DNA of 13,503 nucleotides from DASXMX01 sp036794395 (GCA_036794395.1 DAIRGS010000189.1:1-13503); one strand, 5' to 3'. Positions 8,023 through 13,503 are shown, counted from the stretch's first letter. Translations and numbers: made by a program. The notes: generated by a model from the sequence alone, not told the origin.

Positions 8023-8190
8023 TGCTGCGTTCCATTTTCGGATGTCTGAGCGCCCGCGGCATATTGGCGATTTGCAGGGATTTCAGGTGCGGTTTCGACT
8101 GAGACGGAATAGGTGAAACCCTGTAACCCGCGCGATGGCAGAGGGGCGTTGCTAGACATTTTTGTTAAGTCGTCGAATAATGGTGGGTTT
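8023..8190. promoter_or_regulatory. Divergent control region with an inverted repeat
   Basis: This region separates the minus-strand stress/energy genes from the + strand regulator and should hold promoters for both. A long inverted repeat is visible: CAGGGATTTCA (8075-8085) pairs with TGAAACCCTG (8114-8123) with one extra base, and a smaller stem GTTTC/GAGAC with one wobble pair lies inside the loop (about 8092-8105). It could be an operator or an RNA leader hairpin. No unambiguous -35/-10 pair was found. Confidence 0.45.
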
Positions 8191-8634
8191 GTGATCCGCA
8201 CGGAGTTTGAATATCGCGAAACGCTTAAGCGCGTGGAGAAAACCGAAGCGGCGTTTCGCGAGGAAGAGGCGAAGCTTACATCGCAGGGATTGGACGCCGA
8301 ACAGATCAAGCGTGCGCTTGCTCCGAGTCGGGCTTTTTATTTGCAGATCAGGGCGGAGGTGGAAACCTACGAGAGGTTGAGGCGGGGAGAGTTTGACGAC
8401 CTGCACAACCTCCAGGGCCTGGGCCATCTGCTGATCGGGGCGCGGATTGCGAGCGGCTTGAGCCAGCGGGAATTGGCTGAACGGCTGGGGGTTCACGAAT
8501 CGCAGGTGTCGCGCGATGAGCGCAACGAGTACAACGGCGTTACCGTCGAGCGGGCCGATCGAATTCTTGAGGCGCTCGGCGTGGAGATGACCACCCGCGT
8601 TAAGAAAGTGCATGGCCTGTTAAGGTCCGCATAA
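8191..8634 (+). CDS. XRE-family helix-turn-helix protein, antitoxin-like
   Basis: A protein of about 147 residues. The N-terminal half (about 7-65) is rich in Glu, Arg, Lys and Ala and probably helical or coiled coil (EYRETLKRVEKTEAAFREEE). The C-terminal half (about 77-131) is an XRE helix-turn-helix, with LIGARIASGLSQRELAERLG as helices one and two and VHESQVSRDERNEYNG as the recognition region. This layout is common in small regulators annotated as antitoxin-like (HigA/HipB style) transcription factors. No small toxin gene is next to it. The GTG at 8191 is preferred since VIRTEFEYRETLKR fits the family start and GGTGGG lies just ahead; an upstream GTG at 8113 would add 26 residues and use the inverted repeat as coding sequence. 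It faces away from the stress genes and could control them, the sugar cluster, or neither. Confidence 0.8.
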   Translation: MIRTEFEYRETLKRVEKTEAAFREEEAKLTSQGLDAEQIKRALAPSRAFYLQIRAEVETYERLRRGEFDDLHNLQGLGHLLIGARIASGLSQRELAERLGVHESQVSRDERNEYNGVTVERADRILEALGVEMTTRVKKVHGLLRSA

Positions 8635-8656
8635 ACGCGGGCACCGGGTGAATGCG

Positions 8657-8685
8657 CTGACAGCGGAATTTGAGTAGTCTGGTAT
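8657..8685 (+). promoter_or_regulatory. Candidate promoter for the glycan cluster
   Basis: CTGACA (8657-8662) and TGGTAT (8680-8685) are spaced by 17 bases, a plausible sigma-70 pair about 37 bases ahead of the glycosyltransferase ATG. The -10 match is only partial, and planctomycete-type promoters are poorly defined, so this is a guess from spacing and position in the 88-base gap. Confidence 0.22.
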
Positions 8686-8722
8686 TGATTTGTTCGATTA
8701 TCTGTCAGAGGAGCCTGTTGGA

Positions 8723-9727
8723 ATGAGACTTCTGATTGTCGTAGTGAATTACAAGGTCACGGATCTGACCATCGACTGCCTGCGGTCTGTGGGCGGGGAG
8801 ATCGGGCGGGTGCCGGGGGCGCGTGTGGCGGTTTGTGAGAATGGGACGGGGGAGGCGGATATTCGGAAGCTTCGGGAAGCGATTGATGTGAACGGGTGGG
8901 GTTCGTGGTGTTCGTTGACGGCGGTGATGCCGAATCGGGGGTTTACGGGCGGTAATAACGTTGTTTTGCGGCAGGCGATGGAGTCGGCGGATAAGCCCGA
9001 ATATGTGCTGCTGCTGAATGCGGACACGATTGTTTTGCCGGGTTCTTTGGATTCGCTGGTGCGGTTCATGGACGAGAACCCGAAGGCGGGGATCGCCGGG
9101 AGCCGGCTGGAGGCGGAGGACGGGACGGCATACGTTTCGGCGTTTCGGGATCATACGATCACCAACGAGTTTGATCGGGGATTGCGGCTTGGGGTGGTTT
9201 CGAAACTGTTATCGAAGTGGGCGTTGTCGCCCCCTGTGCCTGAAGGGTCGTGCGAGGCCCAGTGGGTGGCTGGGGCGAGCATGATTATCCGCCGGGAGGT
9301 TTTTGAAGCGATTGGGCTTCTGGATGAGGGGTACTACACCTATTTTGACGATATCGACTTTTGTATGCAGGCCCGCAAGGCGGGCTGGCCGACCTGGTAT
9401 GTGCCGGAAAGTCGCGTGATTCACCTGGTTGGGTGTTCGACGAAGATTTCGGACCCCGCCAAGGGCGGCGTGAAGCGGCGAGCCCGATACTGGTACCAGG
9501 CGCGCACGCGGTTTTTTGTGAAGAATTATGGCGCGATTTACGCGGCGGTTGCGGATTTGGCGTTTTTATCGGGGTTTGCGCTGTGGCGGCTTCGACGTAG
9601 GCTGCAGGGGAAGCCGGACACCGACCCCCAGCACATGCTGCTGGATATATGGCTGAACAGCGTATTTGTGAGCGGGTTTAAGTTGAAGGATGTTGAGAAT
9701 CCGGCGATTGTGCAAAAGGCCGCATAA
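8723..9727 (+). CDS. Family 2 glycosyltransferase (rhamnosyltransferase-like)
   Basis: A 334-residue inverting GT-A enzyme expected to move a sugar from a nucleotide donor onto a lipid-linked or growing glycan at the inner face of the membrane. Landmarks: MRLLIVVVNYK (1-11) as first strand, PNRGFTGGNN (70-79), the metal/nucleotide motif LLLNADT (97-102), WVAGASMIIR (181-190), and the acceptor/catalytic region DEGYYTYFDDIDFCMQARKA (201-220) typical of WbbL-like rhamnosyltransferases. A hydrophobic stretch at about 270-288 may sit on the membrane. The ATG at 8723 has a strong site, AGAGGAG, 9 bases upstream; the upstream ATG of the same frame would add 11 unlikely residues containing that site. 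It opens a cluster of nucleotide-sugar genes, so its donor may be the sugar they make. Confidence 0.92.
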   Translation: MRLLIVVVNYKVTDLTIDCLRSVGGEIGRVPGARVAVCENGTGEADIRKLREAIDVNGWGSWCSLTAVMPNRGFTGGNNVVLRQAMESADKPEYVLLLNADTIVLPGSLDSLVRFMDENPKAGIAGSRLEAEDGTAYVSAFRDHTITNEFDRGLRLGVVSKLLSKWALSPPVPEGSCEAQWVAGASMIIRREVFEAIGLLDEGYYTYFDDIDFCMQARKAGWPTWYVPESRVIHLVGCSTKISDPAKGGVKRRARYWYQARTRFFVKNYGAIYAAVADLAFLSGFALWRLRRRLQGKPDTDPQHMLLDIWLNSVFVSGFKLKDVENPAIVQKAA

Positions 9728-9735
9728 AGATGATT

Positions 9736-9830
9736 CACCACGGAGGCGCGGCCTTCGGCTCGACTCTACCGAGCTCGTCGCGGGCTGAGGCTCAGGCTCG
9801 AAGAGAGGACACGGAGAAGAGAAGAGGGTT
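9736..9830. repeat. Composite intergenic repeat
   Basis: After the glycosyltransferase stop lies CACCACGGAGGCGCGG (9736-9751) and, 50-odd bases later, AGGACACGGAGAAGAG (9806-9821). The two look like the halves of a CACGGAG-type repeat interrupted by a second element that starts CCTTCGGCTC (9752-9761) and ends TGAGGCTCAGGCT (9786-9798). The latter two blocks recur, joined directly, at 13481-13503. No coding frame is supported here. Confidence 0.6.
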
Positions 9831-9872
9831 GTGGTTGGGTTGGTGAGTGGTTTCTTTGGGGTTGAATGTTGT

Positions 9873-9897
9873 TGGCACGGGCTGGAAGCCCGTGTCA
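9873..9897 (+). repeat. Palindromic hairpin just ahead of the cytidylyltransferase start
   Basis: TGGCACGGGCT (9873-9883), loop GGA, AGCCCGTGTCA (9887-9897): eleven paired positions with one G-T wobble. It ends 13 bases before the chosen ATG, next to the GGGAAAG run that probably binds the ribosome. Palindromes of the form CACGGGCT-AGCCCGTG are frequent between genes in several high-GC bacteria, so this is probably a dispersed repeat rather than a gene-specific site. Confidence 0.7.
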
Positions 9898-9910
9898 CGG
9901 GAAAGCGCTT

Positions 9911-10816
9911 ATGGCTGTTGATCCGTCGAACGTTCCGGTGTTTGTGTTGTGCGGCGGGTTGGGTACGCGCATTCGTGAGGAGACGGAATTTCGACCCAAG
10001 CCGATGGTGCCGGTGGGGAGCCGACCGATTATGTGGCACATCATGCGCACTTACGCGAGCTTCGGGTTCAAGAAGTTCGTGCTGTGCCTGGGATACAAGG
10101 CCGACGTGGTGAAGAGTTATTTTTTGAATTATGCATCAATGAATAGCGACTTTACGGTGGGGCTAAAGAGCAACAACGTGACGGTCCATTCGATCGATCA
10201 CGAGCAGGATTGGGAAGTGACGCTGGCGGATACAGGTGAGCTGACGATGACCGGGGGCCGTGTGGCGCGGGCGGCGTCGAAATACCTCGGTGATGCGCAG
10301 AACTTTGCCGTGACCTATGGGGACGGGCTGACGGATGCGAATCTGTCGGAGGAATATGGCTTTCATCTGCGCGAGGGGCGCGTGGGGACCGTGCTGGCGA
10401 TCAATCCACCCTCAAGGTTTGGCGAGCTGCGCCTGGAGGGGACGCGGTGCGCGGATTTCAATGAAAAGCCTGAATTTGCGGAACACTGGATCAACGGCGG
10501 TTTCTTTTTCTTCAATCGCAAATTTCTCTCGTACGTTTCGACGGATGAGAGCTGCGTGCTCGAGCGGGACCCATTAGCGCGATTAACGCGTGATGGGCAA
10601 CTGAGCGTTTACCAGCATCGCGGGTTCTGGGCGTGCATGGACACCCAGCGCGACCGCGAGCAACTTGAAAAGCAGTGGGCGAGCGGCAATGCACCGTGGC
10701 AGCCGGCCTCTGTTTCCCAGAAGGAGAGTCAACAGTGCGCGTCTTCGTCACCGGCCACAAAGGCTACATCGGGTCCCATCTCGTCGACATCCTCAAGCAG
10801 GAAGGCCACGGCGTAA
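9911..10816 (+). CDS. rfbF: Glucose-1-phosphate cytidylyltransferase-like nucleotidyltransferase
   Basis: A 301-residue nucleotidyltransferase most like RfbF, which makes CDP-glucose from CTP and glucose 1-phosphate, the entry to CDP-deoxy sugars. Motifs: the nucleotide loop GGLGTRIREETEFRPKPMV (15-33), MWHIM (41-45), DTGELTMTGGR (107-117), YGDG (136-139), NPPSRFGEL (165-173), EKP (185-187), WINGGFF (193-199) and FWACMDTQRD (239-248). Pairing of these with the RfbF family is strong; use of CTP rather than dTTP or UTP is inferred. The ATG at 9911 is preferred to one 45 bases upstream, which lies before the hairpin repeat. The family normally stops just after SGxAPW (here 258-263), yet this frame runs 38 codons further, across the ribosome binding site and into the next gene by 82 bases, giving a Ser/Thr-rich tail. 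A lost stop codon or a frameshift is likely; the catalytic part is complete. Confidence 0.85.
   Translation: MAVDPSNVPVFVLCGGLGTRIREETEFRPKPMVPVGSRPIMWHIMRTYASFGFKKFVLCLGYKADVVKSYFLNYASMNSDFTVGLKSNNVTVHSIDHEQDWEVTLADTGELTMTGGRVARAASKYLGDAQNFAVTYGDGLTDANLSEEYGFHLREGRVGTVLAINPPSRFGELRLEGTRCADFNEKPEFAEHWINGGFFFFNRKFLSYVSTDESCVLERDPLARLTRDGQLSVYQHRGFWACMDTQRDREQLEKQWASGNAPWQPASVSQKESQQCASSSPATKATSGPISSTSSSRKATA
10721..10728 (+). promoter_or_regulatory. Shine-Dalgarno site fixing a GTG start
   Basis: AAGGAGAG lies 6-8 bases ahead of the GTG at 10735 and decides the start of the epimerase gene, whose protein begins with the Rossmann strand RVFVTGHKGYIG. The site is inside the read-through tail of the preceding cytidylyltransferase frame, so ribosomes translating that tail would pass over it. 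Confidence 0.65.
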
Positions 10817-11739
10817 CAGGCTGCGATGTCGGATTGTTCGATGGATGCGCGTGGGACAAAGTGGTTGTTCCCGATCGCGACCTCAACAAAGATGTCCGCG
10901 CAATCACCGCCAAGGACCTGGAGGGCCATGATGCGATCATGCACCTGGCGGCGATCTCCAACGATCCGATGGGGGAGCTCGATGGTGGCCTGACGTACGC
11001 GGTGAATCGGGACGCGTCGGTGCAGATTGCCAAGCTGGCCAAGCAGGCTGGCGTGGGGCGATACCTGTTCGCCGGGAGCTGCTCGGTGTATGGGCAGGGG
11101 GCCAAGCCGGACCTGGATGAGGGCGATCCGCTTAATCCGCTGACGGCCTACGCAAAATCCAAGATCGAAACCGAAGAGCAGGTTTCGAAAATGGCGGATG
11201 CCTCGTTCTGCCCGGTTTACCTGCGCAATTCCACGGCTTATGGCTACTCGCCGATGCTGCGGATTGACCTGGTGGTGAACAATCTGCTGGGATCGGCAAT
11301 GTCGTATGGGCAGATCCGAATTCAGAGCGATGGGTCGCCCTGGCGGCCGTTGATTCATTGCAAGGACATCGCGCGGGCTTTTGTGGCGATGGCCAAGGCG
11401 CCGCGGGAGCGCGTGTTCAACAAGGCGATCAATGTTGGGGCGAACAGCGAGAATTATCGTGTACGGGATGTGGCCGATCAGGTGAAACGGCTGATGCCGG
11501 AAGCGGCGATCACGTACACCGGCGAAGTCGGGGCCGACCCGCGGAATTACCGGGTGAATTTCGATCTGCTGTACAAGCTGTTGCCCGACTTCAAGCTTCA
11601 ATATTCGCTGGCGACCGGGATGGATGAACTGCACGCGGCGATGGTGCGGCATAACTTCAGCAAGAAGGATTTTGAGGGGGATCAGTTCGTGCGGTTGCGC
11701 ACGTTGAAGCATCGCCTCGGGCGATTGCAGGCGGCGTAA
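10735..11739 (+). CDS. NAD-dependent sugar epimerase/dehydratase (extended SDR)
   Basis: A 334-residue extended short-chain dehydrogenase/reductase acting on a nucleotide sugar in the cytoplasm. The Rossmann motif is GHKGYIG (7-13), then HLAAISNDP (70-78), GSCSVYG (114-120), the catalytic Y139-x3-K143 in AYAKSK, LRNSTAYG (163-170) and the sugar-binding region near RPLIHCKDIARAF. SCS in place of the TDE triad speaks against a 4,6-dehydratase and for an epimerase, reductase or oxidase. The phrase DVGLFDGC and the DFEG end match a widespread but poorly studied SDR group that, as I recall, often sits with cytidylyltransferases, RmlC-like proteins and sugar methyltransferases. Its exact reaction is unknown. 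The start is GTG with AAGGAG upstream. The first ~60 codons are C-rich, unlike the G-rich rest of the cluster. It overlaps the previous frame by 82 bases. Confidence 0.88.
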   Translation: MRVFVTGHKGYIGSHLVDILKQEGHGVTGCDVGLFDGCAWDKVVVPDRDLNKDVRAITAKDLEGHDAIMHLAAISNDPMGELDGGLTYAVNRDASVQIAKLAKQAGVGRYLFAGSCSVYGQGAKPDLDEGDPLNPLTAYAKSKIETEEQVSKMADASFCPVYLRNSTAYGYSPMLRIDLVVNNLLGSAMSYGQIRIQSDGSPWRPLIHCKDIARAFVAMAKAPRERVFNKAINVGANSENYRVRDVADQVKRLMPEAAITYTGEVGADPRNYRVNFDLLYKLLPDFKLQYSLATGMDELHAAMVRHNFSKKDFEGDQFVRLRTLKHRLGRLQAA

Positions 11740-11750
11740 TGAGCAAGCCT

Positions 11751-11817
11751 GGCGTGGTCGCTTCAGCGACCATGGCATTTGTGATTCAAAAGACATGGTC
11801 GCTAAAGCGACCACGCC
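11751..11817. repeat. Nested long palindrome between the epimerase and rmlC-like genes
   Basis: Two 24-base arms, 11751-11774 and 11794-11817, are reverse complements with one mismatch, around a 19-base spacer. Each arm is itself a hairpin (TGGTCGCT, two bases, AGCGACCA). On RNA it could fold as one long stem or as two small ones. There is no T-run after it, so it is not a standard terminator. It is most likely a dispersed REP-like or miniature mobile element. Confidence 0.85.
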
Positions 11818-11850
11818 ACGGCGATGATTTGGTTGGACGAGGACGTTGAC

Positions 11851-12405
11851 ATGATTTTTACAGAGACACCGCTGCGAGGATGTTTTGTGATCGATCTCGA
11901 AAAGAAGGGAGACGAGCGCGGGTTTTTTGCGCGGGCGTTTTGTGAAAAGGAGTTTGGGGCTCACAACCTGGTGACGCGGTTTGTGCAGATCAATAACTCG
12001 CTGAGTGCGACCCAAGGGACGCTTCGGGGGATGCACTACCAGCTCGCGCCGAAGGCGGAGACGAAAGTCGTGCGGTGCATTCGCGGGGGACTGTTTGATG
12101 TCGCGCTGGATTTAAGGAAAGACTCGACCACGTTCGGCAAGAGCTATGGGGTGGAACTGACGGCCGAGAACCGTCGGATGCTGTATGTGCCCAAGGGATT
12201 CGCGCACGGATTCCTGACGATCGCGCCGGATACCGAGGCGTTTTATTTTGTGGATGAGTTTTATTCGCCGGAGAATGAGCGGGGGGTTCGGTGGGATGAT
12301 CCGAAGTTCAACATCGCGTGGCCTGGGGAGCCGGTGGTGTTGTCGGATAAGGATAAGAATCAGAAGTCGTTTGATCCGGGGTGGCATTTGAATAGTGTGG
12401 TTTAG
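11851..12405 (+). CDS. rfbC: dTDP-4-dehydrorhamnose 3,5-epimerase-like protein (RmlC/RfbC family)
   Basis: A 184-residue cupin epimerase of the RmlC family, which inverts C3 and/or C5 of a 4-keto-6-deoxy nucleotide sugar. Seen in the sequence: DERGFFARAF (21-30), FVQINNSLSATQGTLRGMHY (44-63) with the catalytic His62, Lys72 in ETKVVRC, the FDVALDLRKDS strand, VPKGFAHGF (113-121) with His119, Tyr138 in DEFYSPENERG, and WDDPKFNIAWP (148-158). All residues needed for epimerisation appear to be in place, and length is close to the usual 180-185. The ATG at 11851 has GAGG 8 bases upstream; a start 27 bases earlier would add MIWLDEDVD and is less likely. As the cluster carries a cytidylyltransferase and no rmlA or rmlB, the substrate may be a CDP sugar rather than dTDP; that is inference. 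Confidence 0.92.
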   Translation: MIFTETPLRGCFVIDLEKKGDERGFFARAFCEKEFGAHNLVTRFVQINNSLSATQGTLRGMHYQLAPKAETKVVRCIRGGLFDVALDLRKDSTTFGKSYGVELTAENRRMLYVPKGFAHGFLTIAPDTEAFYFVDEFYSPENERGVRWDDPKFNIAWPGEPVVLSDKDKNQKSFDPGWHLNSVV

Positions 12406-12422
12406 AGGGGTGGCGTCGCTCG

Positions 12423-12464
12423 TCATTCTCCCTCACCCCAACCCTCTCCCGGAGGGAGAGGGAG
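12423..12464 (+). repeat. CCCTCTCCC-type intergenic palindrome
   Basis: Between the rmlC-like gene and the last SDR lies CCCTCTCCC (12442-12450), loop GGA, GGGAGAGGG (12454-12462), preceded by CTCCCTCACCCCAA. Palindromes of this kind are scattered between genes in many high-GC bacteria. Its right arm, GAGAGGGAG, also looks like a ribosome binding site for an ATG at 12468. As a transcription terminator it lacks a T-run. Confidence 0.75.
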
Positions 12465-12497
12465 TCTATGCATTTGCAATCGAATCGGACCAAAAAC

Positions 12498-13430
12498 ATG
12501 AAGATTTTATTTACCGGCGCCAGTTCGTTTACGGGGTATTGGTTTGTGAAGGAACTCGCCGCGGCGGGGCATGAGGTGACGGCGACGTTCAGGCAGGCGC
12601 CTGGGGAATACACGGATGTCCGCAAACAACGGGTGGCGGCTTTAGGCGGGGCGTGCAAGCCGGTGACGGGGGTGAGCTTCGGATCGCCGGAGTTTGTGGA
12701 ACTCGTGCGAACGGGCAGGTTCGATGTGCTGTGTCATCACGCGGCGGATGTGACGAACTACAAGAGCGCGGAATTCAATCCGATTGAAGCGGTGGCGGCA
12801 AATACGCGGAACATCGCGCAGACGCTGAACTCGTTTAAAGACGCGGGCGGGCAGCGCGTGGTGTTGACCGGGAGCGTGTTTGAGAATGATGAGGGGGCGG
12901 GATCAGAAGGACTCGGCGCATTTTCCCCTTACGGGTTGTCGAAGGGACTGACGTACCAGATGGTGCGGCATTACGCAGGGGCGGCGGGGCTGGGGTTGGG
13001 GAAATTCGTGATCCCCAATCCGTTTGGCCCGCTGGAGGAGCCGCGATTCACGGCGTACCTGGTGAAAAACTGGTACGCAGGGAAGACCCCATCGGTGGAG
13101 ACCCCGGCTTATGTAAGGGACAACATTCATGTGGCGCTAATGGCCAAAGCCTATGCGGGGTTCGTGGGGAAGGCCCCGGCGGAGGGTGTGGCACGGTGTT
13201 CGCCGAGCGGGTACGTGGAATCGCAGGGGGCGTTTGCGCTGCGGTTTGCGCGGGAGATGATGGGGCGTTTGGCGTTGCCCTGCAACGTGGAGTTGAAGGT
13301 GCAAACGAAATTTGCCGAACCGCGGGTGAGAATCAATACCGAGCCGGCGGAGGCGATGGTGAGTGGGTGGAACGAGGCGGGGGCGTGGGATGCGGTTGGG
13401 GAGTATTACCGGAAGGTTTACGCGAAGTGA
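12498..13430 (+). CDS. NAD(P)-dependent sugar reductase/epimerase (extended SDR)
   Basis: A 310-residue extended SDR expected to reduce or epimerise a keto nucleotide sugar. The dinucleotide motif is TGASSFTG (6-13), followed by HHAADV (80-85), TGSVFE (124-129), the catalytic Y145-x3-K149 in SPYGLSKG, and IPNPFGPLEEPRFT. As in 4-ketoreductases of the abequose/paratose type, a substrate loop follows the active site, but similarity is only general, so the sugar product is not known. MKILFTGASS at 12498 is the normal family start, although the ribosome site there is weak (GGAC); an ATG at 12468 would add ten residues and gains a purine-rich site from the palindrome before it. It is last in the visible cluster; a missing partner such as a 4,6-dehydratase or methyltransferase may lie beyond the window. 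Confidence 0.85.
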   Translation: MKILFTGASSFTGYWFVKELAAAGHEVTATFRQAPGEYTDVRKQRVAALGGACKPVTGVSFGSPEFVELVRTGRFDVLCHHAADVTNYKSAEFNPIEAVAANTRNIAQTLNSFKDAGGQRVVLTGSVFENDEGAGSEGLGAFSPYGLSKGLTYQMVRHYAGAAGLGLGKFVIPNPFGPLEEPRFTAYLVKNWYAGKTPSVETPAYVRDNIHVALMAKAYAGFVGKAPAEGVARCSPSGYVESQGAFALRFAREMMGRLALPCNVELKVQTKFAEPRVRINTEPAEAMVSGWNEAGAWDAVGEYYRKVYAK

Positions 13431-13480
13431 TGGTGGGAGATACAATCGTTTCGTGGCATGGGGCTTCCCCTTCGGGTCTG

Positions 13481-13503
13481 CCTTCGGCTCTGAGGCTCAG
13501 GCT
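13481..13503. repeat. Second copy of the CCTTCGGCTC/TGAGGCTCAGGCT element, cut by the window end
   Basis: CCTTCGGCTC (13481-13490) is followed directly by TGAGGCTCAGGCT (13491-13503). The same two blocks are at 9752-9761 and 9786-9798, where 24 bases separate them. Upstream, GGGGCTTCCCC (13460-13470) is another small palindrome. The element reaches the last base of the window, so its full length is not visible. No gene is seen after 13430. Confidence 0.65.

Noticed and set aside
8023..8722. Toxin gene paired with the XRE regulator
   Set aside because: No small open frame with a binding site or toxin-like motif is seen on either side on the same strand; the flanking gaps are short and hold an inverted repeat and a possible promoter.
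10735..11739. Identification of the epimerase as CDP-glucose 4,6-dehydratase (rfbG)
   Set aside because: The VFVTGH start resembles it, but the active-site segment is GSCSVYG without the Asp-Glu pair of 4,6-dehydratases.
11751..11817. Intrinsic terminator between the epimerase and rmlC-like genes
   Set aside because: The stem is strong but no T-run follows on either strand, and the arms are self-palindromic like dispersed repeats.
10729..12036. Long minus-strand open frame (435 codons) opposite the epimerase and rmlC-like gene
   Set aside because: It spans two recognised genes and the intergenic palindrome, and is rich in Arg, His and Pro with no motif; a shadow frame.
9728..13503. CRISPR array suggested by repeated palindromes
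   Set aside because: The repeats are of different kinds, are separated by whole genes and show no regular spacing; no cas gene is present.

Overview
The window is high-GC bacterial DNA. It looks like a chromosomal piece of a free-living bacterium, and Planctomycetota (Phycisphaerae-like) is the best guess. That guess is an inference from three things: the style of the proteins, a LuxR-type regulator remnant whose tail reads REHIKEKLG, and many short palindromic repeats between genes. No rRNA, tRNA, CRISPR or phage gene is visible. The + strand is rich in G and T over most of the window, whichever strand codes, so it is probably the leading replication strand.

Left part (1-8022): every supported gene lies on the minus strand. 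Read in transcription order these are a universal stress protein (8022-7441), a P1B-type metal ATPase (7407-5449), phosphoketolase Xfp (5329-2894), acetate kinase AckA (2888-1626), a broken NarL/LuxR-type response regulator whose ATG overlaps the ackA stop (1629-1317), and, after about 320 bases, pyridoxamine-phosphate oxidase PdxH (997-332). The first 50 bases may hold the start of another minus-strand gene. Xfp makes acetyl phosphate from sugar phosphates and AckA turns it into acetate and ATP. With a stress protein, an ion pump and formerly a response regulator, this reads as an energy-saving, low-oxygen or stress operon.

Middle (8023-8190): the divergent switch point, carrying an inverted repeat. 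It leads into an orphan XRE-family helix-turn-helix protein on the + strand (8191-8634) that resembles antitoxin-type regulators but has no visible toxin partner.

Right part (8723-13430): a + strand polysaccharide/nucleotide-sugar cluster. It holds a GT2 glycosyltransferase, a glucose-1-phosphate cytidylyltransferase-like enzyme (RfbF family), an extended SDR epimerase/dehydratase, an RmlC-like 3,5-epimerase and a second SDR reductase. Together they suggest assembly of a CDP-activated modified or deoxy sugar for a surface glycan. No typical 4,6-dehydratase is present in the window. The larger gaps in this cluster each hold a different palindromic repeat, and two of these sit close enough to start codons to affect translation.

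The strongest points for a second look are the decayed response regulator coupled to ackA, the sugar cluster without a dehydratase, the 3' read-through of the cytidylyltransferase into the next gene, and the family of intergenic palindromes.
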